Part shown: one piece after another, positions 48,593 through 57,841 of the stretch
Position numbering within the stretch: position 1 is the first letter of the stretch
Layout of the letters: every line of letters starts with the position of its first letter
Assembly: GCA_002529455.1 (NCBI GenBank)
Contig: NYMS01000052.1
Coordinates: 1-61,876 of the forward strand
Length of the DNA stretch: 61,876 bases
Direction: 5' to 3'
Source of the DNA: Glycomyces fuscus
GTDB taxonomy: Bacteria; Actinomycetota; Actinomycetes; Streptosporangiales; Streptosporangiaceae
Made by a program: the position numbers and the translations under genes
The notes under the pieces: generated by a model
What the model was told of the DNA's origin: nothing
The model's database searches: none
What the model saw: the letters and a program-made list of their open reading frames with translations, nothing else

Positions 48593-49707
48593 CAGGCGCC
48601 CACCTCGCGGCAGGCGCGGTAGAACTCGCCCCAGCCGTCGCGCCCGCGCGCGACGGTCTCCAGGTACTCGCGCCACACCACGCCGTCGGACACCCGGTCC
48701 TGGACGACCGCGCCCTGGATGCCCGCGGCCACGTCGGCCGGGCGCAGCTGCCCGTCGCCGAAGTGGGCGGCCAGCGCGATGCCGTTGGTGATCACCGAGA
48801 TCGCCTCGGCGGTGCTCAGCGTGCCGCTGGGCGACTTGACCTTGGTGCCGTTGTCCTCGGTCACCCCCGAGCGCAGCTCGCGGAAGACGGTGACCACCCG
48901 CCGGATCTCGGTGAGGCTGGTGGGCACCTCGGGCAGGTCCAGGGCACGGCCGAGCTGCTCCACCCGCTGGGTGACGATGCGGACCTCGTCCTCGGCGCTG
49001 TCGGGGACGGGCAGCACCACGGTGTTGAACCGGCGGCGCAGCGCGCTGGACAGGTCGTTGACGCCCCGGTCGCGGTCGTTGGCGGTGGCGATGATGTTGA
49101 ACCCGCGCTGGGCCTGCACCTCGACGCCCAGCTCGGCCACCGGCAGGGCCTTCTCCGACAGCACGGTGATGAGGCCGTCCTGCACGTCGGAGGGCATGCG
49201 GGTGAGCTCCTCGATGCGGCCGATGGAGCCGCGCGCCATGGCGGTCATGACCGGGCTGGGCACGAGGGCCGCCTCGGAGGGGCCCTCCGCGAGCAGCCGG
49301 GCGTAGTTCCAGCCGTAGCGGACGGCCTCCTCGGAGGTTCCGGCGGTGCCCTGGACGAGCAGCGTGGAGTCACCGGAGACGGCGGCGGCCAGGTGCTCGG
49401 ACAGCCAGGTCTTGGCGGTGCCGGGGACACCGATGAGCAGCAGCGCCCGGTCGGTGGCCAGGGTGGCCACGGCGACCTCGACGACGCGGCGGGCGCCGAT
49501 GTACTTGGCGGTGATCTCGGTGCCGTCGTCCAGGGTGGTGCCCAGCAGGTACTGGGTGACCGCCCACGGGGAGAGCTTCCAGCCCGGGGGCCGCTGCCGG
49601 TCGTCGGCCTTGGCCAGCGCCTCCAGCTCGGCGGAGTAGGTCTGCTCCGCGTGCGGGCGCATGGCCTGGGCGGCGTCGGTGCGGATGGAGGGGGTGGAGG
49701 TGGTCAA
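48592..49707 (-). CDS. MoxR-family AAA+ ATPase
   Basis: 371 aa. Walker A LLIGVPGTAKTWLSEHL, Walker B GSIGRIEELTRMPSDVQDGL, sensor IIATANDRDRGVNDLSSALRRRF, with a short N-terminal leader. MoxR AAA+ proteins with vWA partners act as chaperones or metal-insertion machines. TTG at 49707 starts directly after the previous stop (TAG-TTG) with GGGAG six bases earlier. Third gene of the chain. Confidence 0.92.
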   Translation of the reverse strand: MTTSTPSIRTDAAQAMRPHAEQTYSAELEALAKADDRQRPPGWKLSPWAVTQYLLGTTLDDGTEITAKYIGARRVVEVAVATLATDRALLLIGVPGTAKTWLSEHLAAAVSGDSTLLVQGTAGTSEEAVRYGWNYARLLAEGPSEAALVPSPVMTAMARGSIGRIEELTRMPSDVQDGLITVLSEKALPVAELGVEVQAQRGFNIIATANDRDRGVNDLSSALRRRFNTVVLPVPDSAEDEVRIVTQRVEQLGRALDLPEVPTSLTEIRRVVTVFRELRSGVTEDNGTKVKSPSGTLSTAEAISVITNGIALAAHFGDGQLRPADVAAGIQGAVVQDRVSDGVVWREYLETVARGRDGWGEFYRACREVGA

Positions 49708-51207
49708 CTAGAGCTCCCTGTGCATGTCGAGTCGGAACCGGAGGGTGTCCCGGAGCCGGAGGTAGGCGTCGCCGGAGGCGTCGTGGTACGGGGGGTCCTG
49801 GCGCAGGTCGGTGACGAGCGCGGGGGGCATGTGCACGGCCGCGGCCTCGCAGAGCCGCCGGTAGCCGTGGTAGTCGTGCTTGCGGTCCTGGGCGTGCAGG
49901 CGCGCGACGACCCGCGCGCTCAGCTCCGGGGTCCAGGGGCCGGCCGTGTCGTGGAGCAGTTCGCCCCAGCGGTTGAGGGAGGCCTTGTCGGTGAGGACGG
50001 CGCCCACGTGCGCGCAGCGCTCCCCGACCGGCAGCAGTTCCAGCAGTCTGCCCAGTTGCAGCCCCCGTCCGCTGCCCCGGGAGCCGAGGGCGCCGAGGAC
50101 GGCCCGGGCCCACTCCGCGTCCTGCTGGACCACGACGGCGTTGACGAGGGCGGGGAACAGTCCGGTGGACTCCGCGGCCTCCTTGCGCGCCGCGGCGAGC
50201 ACGCCGGCGGGGTCGGTGCCGAGCAGTCCGGGCCACACGTCCAGCGGCGTGTGGGTGACCAGCGCCCACACCCGCTCGGTCCGCTCGTGCACGGTCTCGG
50301 CGTGCTCGGAGGGCGCGGCCAGGGCGAGGTCGCGGTGGACGGCGGCGTCGCGTGTGCGGACGGGGTCCACCCACAGGGAGCCGTCGTTCCTCGCCGACGC
50401 GTGCGCGCGGACGTGGTCGCGCAGCCGTTCGGCGTGCGCGCTTCCGGGCAGCCGGGTGAGCAGGGACAGCGCGAGCCCGCGCACGTTGGCGCTGCGGTCG
50501 TCCAGCGCCCGGTCGAGGAACCCCTCGTCCGCCGGGCCGAGCCCGGTGGTGAAGGTCTCCAGCAGGCGGCGGCGCAGGTCGGCCTTGGCCAGGCCCGTCC
50601 AGACGGCGGCGAGCAGCTCGCGGGCCCGGTCGGGGTCGGCGGCGCGCAGCGCGGCGAGCGCGCGGCGGCGCTCTCCCGGGGTGCCGCAGCCCCAGTCGCG
50701 CTCGCTGAACCGGTCGGCGGGGACCGACTCGGCCAGCATGTAGGACCAGGCGGGGTTGAGCCCGGCCAGCCAGTGTCCGCGGGTGCCGACGGCGGCCGCG
50801 AGCGCGGGACGCAGCCGGCTGTCGCGCGCGCCCTGGTCGAGGAGGTCGGGAACGCTGGAGTGCGCGGCGCGCCGCCCCGAGGCGGCCACCAGCTCCAGCC
50901 ACTCCGGGAGGAGCTCGCTCCGCTCCGAGAGGAGCACGTCCAGCCGGGCGGTGGCGGCACCGCCCACCTCGGGGCGGTCGTCCTCGCTGTCGGGCTCGAC
51001 GGGCGCGATCCCGGTGGCGGGGGTGTACCCGGCGGCGCGGCGGACGGCGGCCAGGGCGGCCCGGTCCAGGAGGGCGGCGGAGTCCTCGTCCTCGGGGGTG
51101 GCGGGCAGGTCGGGGGTGTCGGGGACGGAGCGCTTGGAGGTGCCGACCAGGGCTGTCGAGACCAGGCGGTCCCAGGAGTCCACGGCGGCCAGGGGGTCGG
51201 GGGTCAC
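49708..51207 (-). CDS. DUF5691-like helical-repeat protein
   Basis: 499 aa. After VDSWDRLVSTALVGTSKRSV the protein is made of helical pairs resembling HEAT repeats: RRALAALRAADPDRARELLA, SANVRGLALSLLTRLPGSAH, EWARAVLGALGSRGSGRGLQ, ELSARVVARLHAQDRKHDYH. I recall this with SWIM and MoxR neighbours as DUF5691. It probably scaffolds the complex. GTG at 51207 overlaps the SWIM stop (GTGA). Confidence 0.8.
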   Translation of the reverse strand: MTPDPLAAVDSWDRLVSTALVGTSKRSVPDTPDLPATPEDEDSAALLDRAALAAVRRAAGYTPATGIAPVEPDSEDDRPEVGGAATARLDVLLSERSELLPEWLELVAASGRRAAHSSVPDLLDQGARDSRLRPALAAAVGTRGHWLAGLNPAWSYMLAESVPADRFSERDWGCGTPGERRRALAALRAADPDRARELLAAVWTGLAKADLRRRLLETFTTGLGPADEGFLDRALDDRSANVRGLALSLLTRLPGSAHAERLRDHVRAHASARNDGSLWVDPVRTRDAAVHRDLALAAPSEHAETVHERTERVWALVTHTPLDVWPGLLGTDPAGVLAAARKEAAESTGLFPALVNAVVVQQDAEWARAVLGALGSRGSGRGLQLGRLLELLPVGERCAHVGAVLTDKASLNRWGELLHDTAGPWTPELSARVVARLHAQDRKHDYHGYRRLCEAAAVHMPPALVTDLRQDPPYHDASGDAYLRLRDTLRFRLDMHREL

Positions 51208-52523
51208 AGGGAGACCGCCTTTCCGTTCCGGTCCCACACGGCGATGGGGGTGAGTCCCGTCCCGGGCGTCCACTCGGCGGCGACGGTGGAGGGGTGGCCT
51301 CCGGTGACCGCGAGGAGGCGCCAGGGTTCGGCGGTGGCCAGGGGCAGTGCGGCGCCGTCGGCGTCGGTGAGGTACCACCGGTCGTCGTGGGCGGGGGCGG
51401 CGCGGTCGAGCACGACCGGCCAGGTGTCGCGCCAGGGGTCCTCGGCGAGGGCGGCGGCGAAGGCGTCGAGGGCCTCCGCGACCGTGCCGCCCTCGGGCGG
51501 GGGCGCGTCGCCGGTGGTGCCGTCCCCGACGGGGACGACGCGGTGCCCGTCGGGGTAGAAGGCGAACTCGGCGTCCACGTCGGTGCCCACCCGGAAGGGG
51601 GTGGCGGGCGTCTGCCCGGCGCGGGCGAAGGCCAGGGACAGGGCCACGCGCCCGGTCCCGGTGCCGCGCAGCCACAGGCGGCGGACGCGCATGTCGGCCT
51701 CCAACGCGGGGGCGTCGCGCCAGCCCAGGACCCGCCAGGTGTCGCGGACGCGCTCGCCGCCGGCGAGGACCTCCTCGGCCTTGACGGTGATGCCCAGCCG
51801 GGAGCGCACGGCGCCGCGGACGCGCTCGTCGAGGGCGTCGCCGGCGCGGTAGCCGCTGACCAGCAGGTGGAGGAGGCTGAGCCGTTCGAGCAGGCGCTCG
51901 GGCCAGCCGTTCCCGCGCGCCTCGGAGGGCAGCCGGGAGACGAGGGAGGCCGCGCCGCCCGCCTTGGCGTCCACGAGGCGCTTGGCCATGCGGTTCCAGT
52001 GGTCGTAGCCGTGCTTGGGGGCCTCGGCCAGGCCGGCGTCGACCTGGTCGCGCAGCCAGAGCCCGAGTTCGTCGATCCCGGCCCCGACCGCCTCCTCCCT
52101 CCTGCGGAGGGTCGCGGCCGCCCTCTTCGGGTCGGCGGGCGCGGGGCTGTCCGCCCTCTCCTGGCGGGCGGCGCGCCCGGAGAGCCACTTGGCCACCCAC
52201 TCGGGCCGCTCCTCCCGGTCGGCCACGCCGTCCTGCGTCCACAGGGCCAGCAGGGCCAGGACGTGCTTGCAGGGGATCTTGCGGCTGGGGCAGCTGCACT
52301 TGTAGGCGGTCCCGCCCGCGCCGTCCAGGTGGACGGCGGCCAGGTAGGGCTTGGAACCGCTGCCCTTGCACTCGCCCCACACGGCGGAGGTGCCGCCGGA
52401 GGGGGCGGCGACCGCTCCGCGCTCGGGCCAGGACGACTCCTTGGCCACCTTGAGGGCGGCCTTCCGGGAGGAGGCGTCCGGAGCCAGAGCCCATACGTCG
52501 TCGGTACTCCATCGATCGCTCAC
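51204..52523 (-). CDS. SWIM zinc-finger protein
   Basis: 439 aa. The SWIM finger CxCx(n)CxH is complete: YKCSCPSRKIPCKHVLALLA near residue 75. The rest is helical and beta-rich with no further domain recognised. SWIM fingers bind DNA or proteins and are often in regulators or recruiters. GTG at 52523 has no clear ribosome site; leaderless translation is possible. First gene of the overlapping chain SWIM, DUF5691, MoxR, DUF5682, vWA. Confidence 0.88.
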   Translation of the reverse strand: MSDRWSTDDVWALAPDASSRKAALKVAKESSWPERGAVAAPSGGTSAVWGECKGSGSKPYLAAVHLDGAGGTAYKCSCPSRKIPCKHVLALLALWTQDGVADREERPEWVAKWLSGRAARQERADSPAPADPKRAAATLRRREEAVGAGIDELGLWLRDQVDAGLAEAPKHGYDHWNRMAKRLVDAKAGGAASLVSRLPSEARGNGWPERLLERLSLLHLLVSGYRAGDALDERVRGAVRSRLGITVKAEEVLAGGERVRDTWRVLGWRDAPALEADMRVRRLWLRGTGTGRVALSLAFARAGQTPATPFRVGTDVDAEFAFYPDGHRVVPVGDGTTGDAPPPEGGTVAEALDAFAAALAEDPWRDTWPVVLDRAAPAHDDRWYLTDADGAALPLATAEPWRLLAVTGGHPSTVAAEWTPGTGLTPIAVWDRNGKAVSL

Positions 52524-52735
52524 ACAGAGAACACTACGGACTCCCTATGACAAAAAGCGGCCTTTCCGAACGTCTTTGCGAACGCCCGTGGAACTGTCGT
52601 ATCCCCGTGCCAGACTCCGGCCGCGGAGCGGCTCCCCTCAGCGCGGAGCCCTGGGAGTCGGCACGTGGACGCCCCAGAAAAATCGCACCTTCATACCATT
52701 TATCGCGCACGGGAAAGCGCCTTTTCCCCGCCGTG

Positions 52736-52765
52736 TTGAAAAAGGAACTCCGCTCCTTCTACAAT
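52736..52765 (+). promoter_or_regulatory. promoter of the third P450 gene
   Basis: TTGAAA (52736-52741), 18-bp spacer, TACAAT (52760-52765). AAGGA/TCCTT arms lie inside the spacer and could be an operator. The rest of 52524-52835 is AT-richer than average and shows no gene. Confidence 0.65.
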
Positions 52766-52835
52766 GAGCGACCCCGCTTCTCCCCTCCGTCACCGCACCG
52801 GCACACCATCTCCCCGAAGAGAGGGAAGCGGCTCG

Positions 52836-54194
52836 ATGACGACCACCCGGCTGTACGGCACCACACCCGACACCGGACGCGACGGCCTCTGGGCCGCGCT
52901 GCGCGAACGCCACGGACCCGTCGCCCCGGTCGAACTGGAGAACGGCGTCCAGGCCTGGCTGCTGCTGGGCTACCACGAGAACCTCGCCGTCTTACAGAAC
53001 CAGCACCTCTTCTCGCGCGACACCCGCCGCTGGCGCGAGGTGGCCGAGGGGCGCGTCGACCTCTCCTGCGCCCGGCCCGCGCTGTCCTGGCGTCCCAACG
53101 CCCTGTACGCGGACGGGGCCGAGCACACCCGGCTGCGCTCGGCCATCGCGGACAGCCTGGCCCGGGTGGACATGAACGCCACCGCCCGCACGATCCGGCG
53201 GATCGCCGACGAGCTCGTGGACTCCTTCGTCGCCGACGGCAGGGCCGACCTGATGGCGGAGTACGCCGACCCCCTGCCCGTGCTCGTGGTCAACAGCCTG
53301 TACGGGCTCTCCGACAGCTACGGGTACATGCTCGGCGACCTCACGGCGATCGTCTTCAGCGAGAACGCCGAACGCGCCGAGGACGCCGTCGGCCGCATCC
53401 ACCAGTACTTCTCCGAACTGGTGGCCCGCAGGCGGAGGGCCCCCGGCCAGGACCTGGTGTCGTGGATGCTGGAGCACCCCGCGGGGCTGAGCGACCACGA
53501 GGTCGCTCACCAGGCCGCGCTCATCAACAATTCGAGCCACCAGACCACCACGCACCTCATCGGCAACACGATGCACACGCTGTTCACCGATGAGGCGGTC
53601 CGCACCGCCTACACGGACGCGCGGATGACCACCCACGAACTGCTCGACCACGTGATGTGGACCGACACGCCCTTCCAGATCCTGCCCGCCAGGATCGCCC
53701 TCCAGGACATGCGCATCGGCAGCGCCGAGATCCGCGCGGGCGACGCCCTGCTGATCGGCTTCGACGCCGCCCACCGCGACCCGGCGGTCCGGTGCGACCA
53801 GGCGGGGGGCAGCCGGGCCCACCTGATGTTCGGCGCCGGACCGCACGCCTGCCCGGCCCGCGAGCTGGCCCGGCTGACCGCCACGATCGCGGTCACCACG
53901 CTCCAGGAGCGCCTGGGCGGGCTCCGGCTCGCGGTGGGCCCGGAGGACCTGCGCTGGGTCCCGTCGCCGTTCGTGCGCGGGCTCCGCGAACTCCCGGTGT
54001 CCTTCACCCCGGGCGAACCCGTCGCCGCCGGACCGCGGGAGAGCGCCGGGTCCGCGAGGGACGGGCAGCCGGAGGCCGGGATCCGGGCGGGGGCCGGGGG
54101 CGGTCAGGACGGCGGCCACGACGACGGGGACCACGAGGACGACCTCCTGGGCCGCCTGCTCGCCTGGTGGCGCGACCTGCGCGTCCGGAGCTGA
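52836..54194 (+). CDS. cytochrome P450 lacking ExxR, CYP157-like (second)
   Basis: 452 aa. The heme loop FGAGPHACPARE has the Cys ligand. The K-helix reads LLDHVMWTDTPF, that is DHVMW in place of ExxR, and the I-helix segment is INNSSHQTTTHL. C-terminal extension of about 60 residues, Gly/Asp-rich, ending LLGRLLAWWRDLRVRS, comparable to the RWRSLVAWLFGR end of the P450 at 22904-24232. ATG at 52836 with GAGGGAAG is preferred over ATG at 52764, which would lie over the -10 element. No ferredoxin gene is nearby. Confidence 0.86.
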   Translation: MTTTRLYGTTPDTGRDGLWAALRERHGPVAPVELENGVQAWLLLGYHENLAVLQNQHLFSRDTRRWREVAEGRVDLSCARPALSWRPNALYADGAEHTRLRSAIADSLARVDMNATARTIRRIADELVDSFVADGRADLMAEYADPLPVLVVNSLYGLSDSYGYMLGDLTAIVFSENAERAEDAVGRIHQYFSELVARRRRAPGQDLVSWMLEHPAGLSDHEVAHQAALINNSSHQTTTHLIGNTMHTLFTDEAVRTAYTDARMTTHELLDHVMWTDTPFQILPARIALQDMRIGSAEIRAGDALLIGFDAAHRDPAVRCDQAGGSRAHLMFGAGPHACPARELARLTATIAVTTLQERLGGLRLAVGPEDLRWVPSPFVRGLRELPVSFTPGEPVAAGPRESAGSARDGQPEAGIRAGAGGGQDGGHDDGDHEDDLLGRLLAWWRDLRVRS

Positions 54195-54423
54195 CCCCGC
54201 CGCGGCGCCGGGTCCCGGCGTCGGCGGCACGGGCGGGGACACCGCACCCGCCGTCGGCCGGACCGTCACACCGTGCCGGTGCCCGCGGCCCTCCGGGTCG
54301 CGGGCACCGCGGCGGCCGAGGTCCGCCGGGCCGCCGCCTCCCCGGCCACCGGCACGGACCCCGGCGGGCGGTTGCGGACGGCGTGCGGGCCCCGAAGCGG
54401 GGCGGCGGCCCCGGGGACACCGC

Positions 54424-55389
54424 CTAGGCGGCCCTCATCCCGCGGATGGGCTCGGCCAGCTCCCGTTCGAAGAAGTCGAAGAACCCCTCCGGGTCGGGTC
54501 CGGCGTTGATCAGGCACAGGTGGTCGAACCCCGCGGAGGCGAAGTCCCGCACCACCTCCAGGTGCCGGTCCGGATCCGGTCCGTACGCGAAGACGTCGCG
54601 CATCGCGTCCCTGTCGACCAGCGAGGTGGCCGCCTCGAAGTTCACCGGGTTGGGCAGCTCGGTCTGCACCTTCCACCCCGTGAGGGCGAAGCGGAACATC
54701 TCGCGCGCCGAGTCCAGGGCGTCGCCCTCGTTGGTCGCCCACGCCAGCGGCACCTCGGCGTAGCGAGGACCGGAGCCGCCGGTGTCCTCGTAGACCCGGG
54801 TGAGCACCTTGCTCGGCTCGGTGCAGAACATGCCGTCGCCCATCTCGGCGGCCAGCAGGGCGGCCCTCTCCCCGCCCGCGGCCACGACGATCGGCGGCGC
54901 CTCCTCCGGAAGGTCGAAGACCTGGGCGTCCTCCAGGGTCAGGTACCTGCCGTCATAGGAGTGGTAGCCGCCCGACCACAGCAGGCGGATGATCTCGATC
55001 GCCTCGCGCAGCATCTCGTGGCGCCGGGTCGCGTTGGGCCACCCCTGGCCCACCACGTGCTCGTTGAGGCGCTCCCCCGACCCCAGCCCGAGCGTGAACC
55101 GCCCCTCGGACAGGATGGCCGTGGTGGCCGCGGCCTGCGCGACGATCGCGGGGTGCACCCGCAGGATCGGGCAGGTGACGCCGGTGGCCAGCTCGACGCG
55201 GTCGGTGCGTTCCGCGATGGCGGCGAGCATCGACCACACGAACCCGGAGTGGCCGTGGCTGTACAGCCACGGGTGGAAGTGGTCGCTGATCTCCACGAAG
55301 TCGAACCCGGCCTGTTCGGCGCGGATCGCCTGGTCCACGATCTCCCGGGGCCCGAAGCCCTCGGCGAAGAGCTTGTAACCCACCTTCAT
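54424..55389 (-). CDS. LLM-class F420-dependent oxidoreductase
   Basis: 321 aa of the bacterial luciferase-like TIM-barrel type. MKVGYKLFAEGFGPREIVDQ, then FDFVEISDHFHPWLYSHGHS and VWSMLAAIAERTDRVELATG are close to the F420-dependent glucose-6-phosphate dehydrogenase-related group (TIGR03557). GSGERLNEHVVGQGWP is the phosphate-binding loop. The F420 assignment rests on family resemblance. It is 38 bp downstream of the catalase gene on the same strand, so possibly one operon with an oxidative-stress role. Confidence 0.9.
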   Translation of the reverse strand: MKVGYKLFAEGFGPREIVDQAIRAEQAGFDFVEISDHFHPWLYSHGHSGFVWSMLAAIAERTDRVELATGVTCPILRVHPAIVAQAAATTAILSEGRFTLGLGSGERLNEHVVGQGWPNATRRHEMLREAIEIIRLLWSGGYHSYDGRYLTLEDAQVFDLPEEAPPIVVAAGGERAALLAAEMGDGMFCTEPSKVLTRVYEDTGGSGPRYAEVPLAWATNEGDALDSAREMFRFALTGWKVQTELPNPVNFEAATSLVDRDAMRDVFAYGPDPDRHLEVVRDFASAGFDHLCLINAGPDPEGFFDFFERELAEPIRGMRAA

Positions 55390-55427
55390 TCGTCCGGTCT
55401 CCCCTCTGTCCGCGTCAGTCGCTCCCG

Positions 55428-57536
55428 TCAGGCCGGCACCGACGCCGTCGACCGGTCCCAGAACCGGTGGGCCCCCAGCAGCCTCGTGAACGCGGTGACG
55501 CCCTCCTCCCCCGCGTCCGGCGAGGCGACCACGCCCAGTTCCACCCGCAGCGCGTCCACCGGCCCGGTCACCTCCTCGGGCAGCGGCGCCGCGAGCAGCT
55601 CCGTCCCCGCGCCGACCGCCGCCACCGGCTTGTGGTGCTTGTACGCCTCCAGCACGAAGTGCCGCGCGAGCCCGTCCCCCGCGAGCGTCCGCGCCGCGTC
55701 GGGCCCGCCGGTCACCACGACCGCGTCGTAGAGCACCGAGGAAACGGTGGAGTAGGCGCGGTCGACGGTGACGACGCCGCCCCGCGAGGTGCGGACCGCG
55801 CCGTCGGTGGCCGCGAGCAGCTCGACGACGGCGCCCTCCCCGACCAGGGGCCGCCGGAACGCGTCGACGGCGGCCTCGTCCACCCCGTCGGCGACCAGCA
55901 CGGCCACCTTGCGGCCCTCCACCGACCCGAAGGCGGTGTTGGCCTGGCTGAGGGCGGGCGAGGAGCGGCCGTGGTTCGGTACGGCCTCCTCCTCCGGCGG
56001 CTCGACCCCGATGCCCTCCGCGACCAGGACGGACAGCCCGTGGTCCACGTGGTTGAGGTTGGTGACCACCCGCTGGCGTACCTCCAGCTCCTCGCACTTG
56101 CCCAGCTCGAAGCGGAAGGCCTCCACCAGGTGCCCGCGCTCCCAGTCGGCGAGGCTGTTGTAGAAGAGCGTGGCCTGCGAGTAGTGGTCGGCGAAGCTCT
56201 CGCTGCGGACCCGGATCCTGTCGCCCTCCACCTTCTCCGTGTAGTGGCGGTAGACGCCCTCCCCGTGCGCCGGGGCGGGGCAGCCGCCGCCCAGGCTGTT
56301 GGAGTGGTAGGAGGTCTTCCCCCGGTGCACGCGGTGCTGGGCGAAACCGTCCCGCTGGTTGTTGCTCACCGGGGCCAGCGGCCGGTTGACGGGGATCTGC
56401 TGGAAGTTGGAGCCGCCGAGGCGCAGCAACTGCGTGTCCAGGTAGGAGAAGTTGCGGGCCTGGAGCAGCGGGTCGTTGGTGAAGTCGATGCCCGGCACCA
56501 CGTTGGCGGTGTGGAAGGCGACCTGCTCCGTCTCCGCGAAGAAGTTGTCCGGGTTCCGGTTCAGGGTCATCTTTCCGATCGGCTGGACCGGAACCTGCTC
56601 CTCGGGGATGATCTTGGTGGCGTCCAGCAGGTCGAAGTCGAACGCGTGCTCGTCGTCCTCCGAAACGAGCTGCACGCCCAGCTCCCATTCGGGGTACTGG
56701 CCGCGCTCGATGGACTCCCAGAGGTCGCGCCGGTTGAAGTCGGGGTCCTTGCCCTGGACGCGCTGCGCCTCGTCCCAGACCAGCGAGTGCGTACCGAGCA
56801 GGGGCTTCCAGTGGAACTTGACGAAGGTTCCGCGGCCCCGCGCGTCGACGAACCGGAAGGTGTGGACGCCGAAGCCCTGCATCGTCCGGTAACTGCGCGG
56901 GATCGCCCGGTCCGACATCAGCCACATCATCATGTGCGTGGTCTCGGGGTGCAGGCCCACGAAGTCCCAGAGCGTGTCGTGCGCGGACTGCGCCTGGGGG
57001 ATCTCGTTGTGGGGCTCGGGCTTGACCGAGTGGACGAAGTCGGGGAACTTGATGCCGTCCTGGATGAAGAAGACCGGCATGTTGTTGCCGACGAGGTCGT
57101 AGTTGCCCTCCTCGGTGTAGAACTTCACCGCGAACCCGCGCACGTCGCGCACCGTGTCGGCGGACCCGCGCGACCCGGCGACCGTGGAGAAGCGCACGAA
57201 GACCGGGGTGGTGACGTCGGGGCCGCTCAGGAAGTGGGCCGCGGTCAGCTCGGAGAGCCCCTCGTAGGGGCGGAAGTACCCGTAGGCGCCCGCGCCGCGC
57301 GCGTGCACCACCCGTTCGGGAATCCGTTCGTGGTCGAAGTGGGTGAGCTTCTCCCGGGCGTGGAAGTCCTCCAGCAGCGTGGGGCCGCGCGCCCCCGCCC
57401 GGAGCGAGTTGTCGGTGTCGTCCACCCGGACTCCGGTCTCGGTGGTCAGGGGCTGGTCCGAGTCGGTCCTGACCGCGTCGAGCTGGCGGTCCTTGCCGTC
57501 GCGCCCGTCGCTTCCTCCGCGTCCCTCAGTGCTCAC
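55428..57536 (-). CDS. katE: large-subunit (clade 2) catalase
   Basis: 702 aa, breaking hydrogen peroxide. The heme active-site segment FDHERIPERVVHARGAGAYG has the catalytic His, VFVRFSTVAGSRGSADTVRD gives the NADPH/heme region with RFS, and the proximal Tyr lies in ARNFSYLDTQLLRLGG. The C-terminal 150 residues (RKVAVLVADGVDEAAVDAFR, VVVTGGPDAARTLAGDGLAR) are the flavodoxin/DJ-1-like domain that only large-subunit catalases carry. GTG at 57536 follows GGAGGCC. The symbol katE follows HPII; the organism may use another name. Confidence 0.95.
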   Translation of the reverse strand: MSTEGRGGSDGRDGKDRQLDAVRTDSDQPLTTETGVRVDDTDNSLRAGARGPTLLEDFHAREKLTHFDHERIPERVVHARGAGAYGYFRPYEGLSELTAAHFLSGPDVTTPVFVRFSTVAGSRGSADTVRDVRGFAVKFYTEEGNYDLVGNNMPVFFIQDGIKFPDFVHSVKPEPHNEIPQAQSAHDTLWDFVGLHPETTHMMMWLMSDRAIPRSYRTMQGFGVHTFRFVDARGRGTFVKFHWKPLLGTHSLVWDEAQRVQGKDPDFNRRDLWESIERGQYPEWELGVQLVSEDDEHAFDFDLLDATKIIPEEQVPVQPIGKMTLNRNPDNFFAETEQVAFHTANVVPGIDFTNDPLLQARNFSYLDTQLLRLGGSNFQQIPVNRPLAPVSNNQRDGFAQHRVHRGKTSYHSNSLGGGCPAPAHGEGVYRHYTEKVEGDRIRVRSESFADHYSQATLFYNSLADWERGHLVEAFRFELGKCEELEVRQRVVTNLNHVDHGLSVLVAEGIGVEPPEEEAVPNHGRSSPALSQANTAFGSVEGRKVAVLVADGVDEAAVDAFRRPLVGEGAVVELLAATDGAVRTSRGGVVTVDRAYSTVSSVLYDAVVVTGGPDAARTLAGDGLARHFVLEAYKHHKPVAAVGAGTELLAAPLPEEVTGPVDALRVELGVVASPDAGEEGVTAFTRLLGAHRFWDRSTASVPA

Positions 57537-57841
57537 AGCAGGCCTCCGTCGATCCGCAAGTACCACGTGCCGGGGGCTCCCCCCGGTTGCACCTGACCGA
57601 CGCCGGTTCGGGACAAACGTCGTTGACCGCCTTTTGGATCGGCGTTCACCGCCGTGCCGTCCGGGCGGCCCGTGCCGCGCCCGTGGGGGTTGTCCCCCGC
57701 CGTGGCCGAATCAGCGGAGGCGAACCGGGTAGGGGCGGGCACGCGGAGGACCGTCCGGGCGCGCCCGGACGCACACCGCGGGACGTCCCGGGCAGGGCCC
57801 GGGCCGGACCCACGAGACCGAAACGACAGGGGGAGACGACC
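57537..57841. other. 305-bp divergent intergenic region
   Basis: Divergent promoters for catalase and SDR must lie here. A GGGGG/CCCCC hairpin occurs near 57683-57698 and TTGACC at 57623 lacks a partner -10. No gene seen. Confidence 0.4.

Noticed and set aside
46472..48622. Plus-strand 716-codon frame opposite the DUF5682-like gene
   Set aside because: Antisense frame kept open by high GC; the minus-strand protein has clear motifs and overlaps its neighbours.
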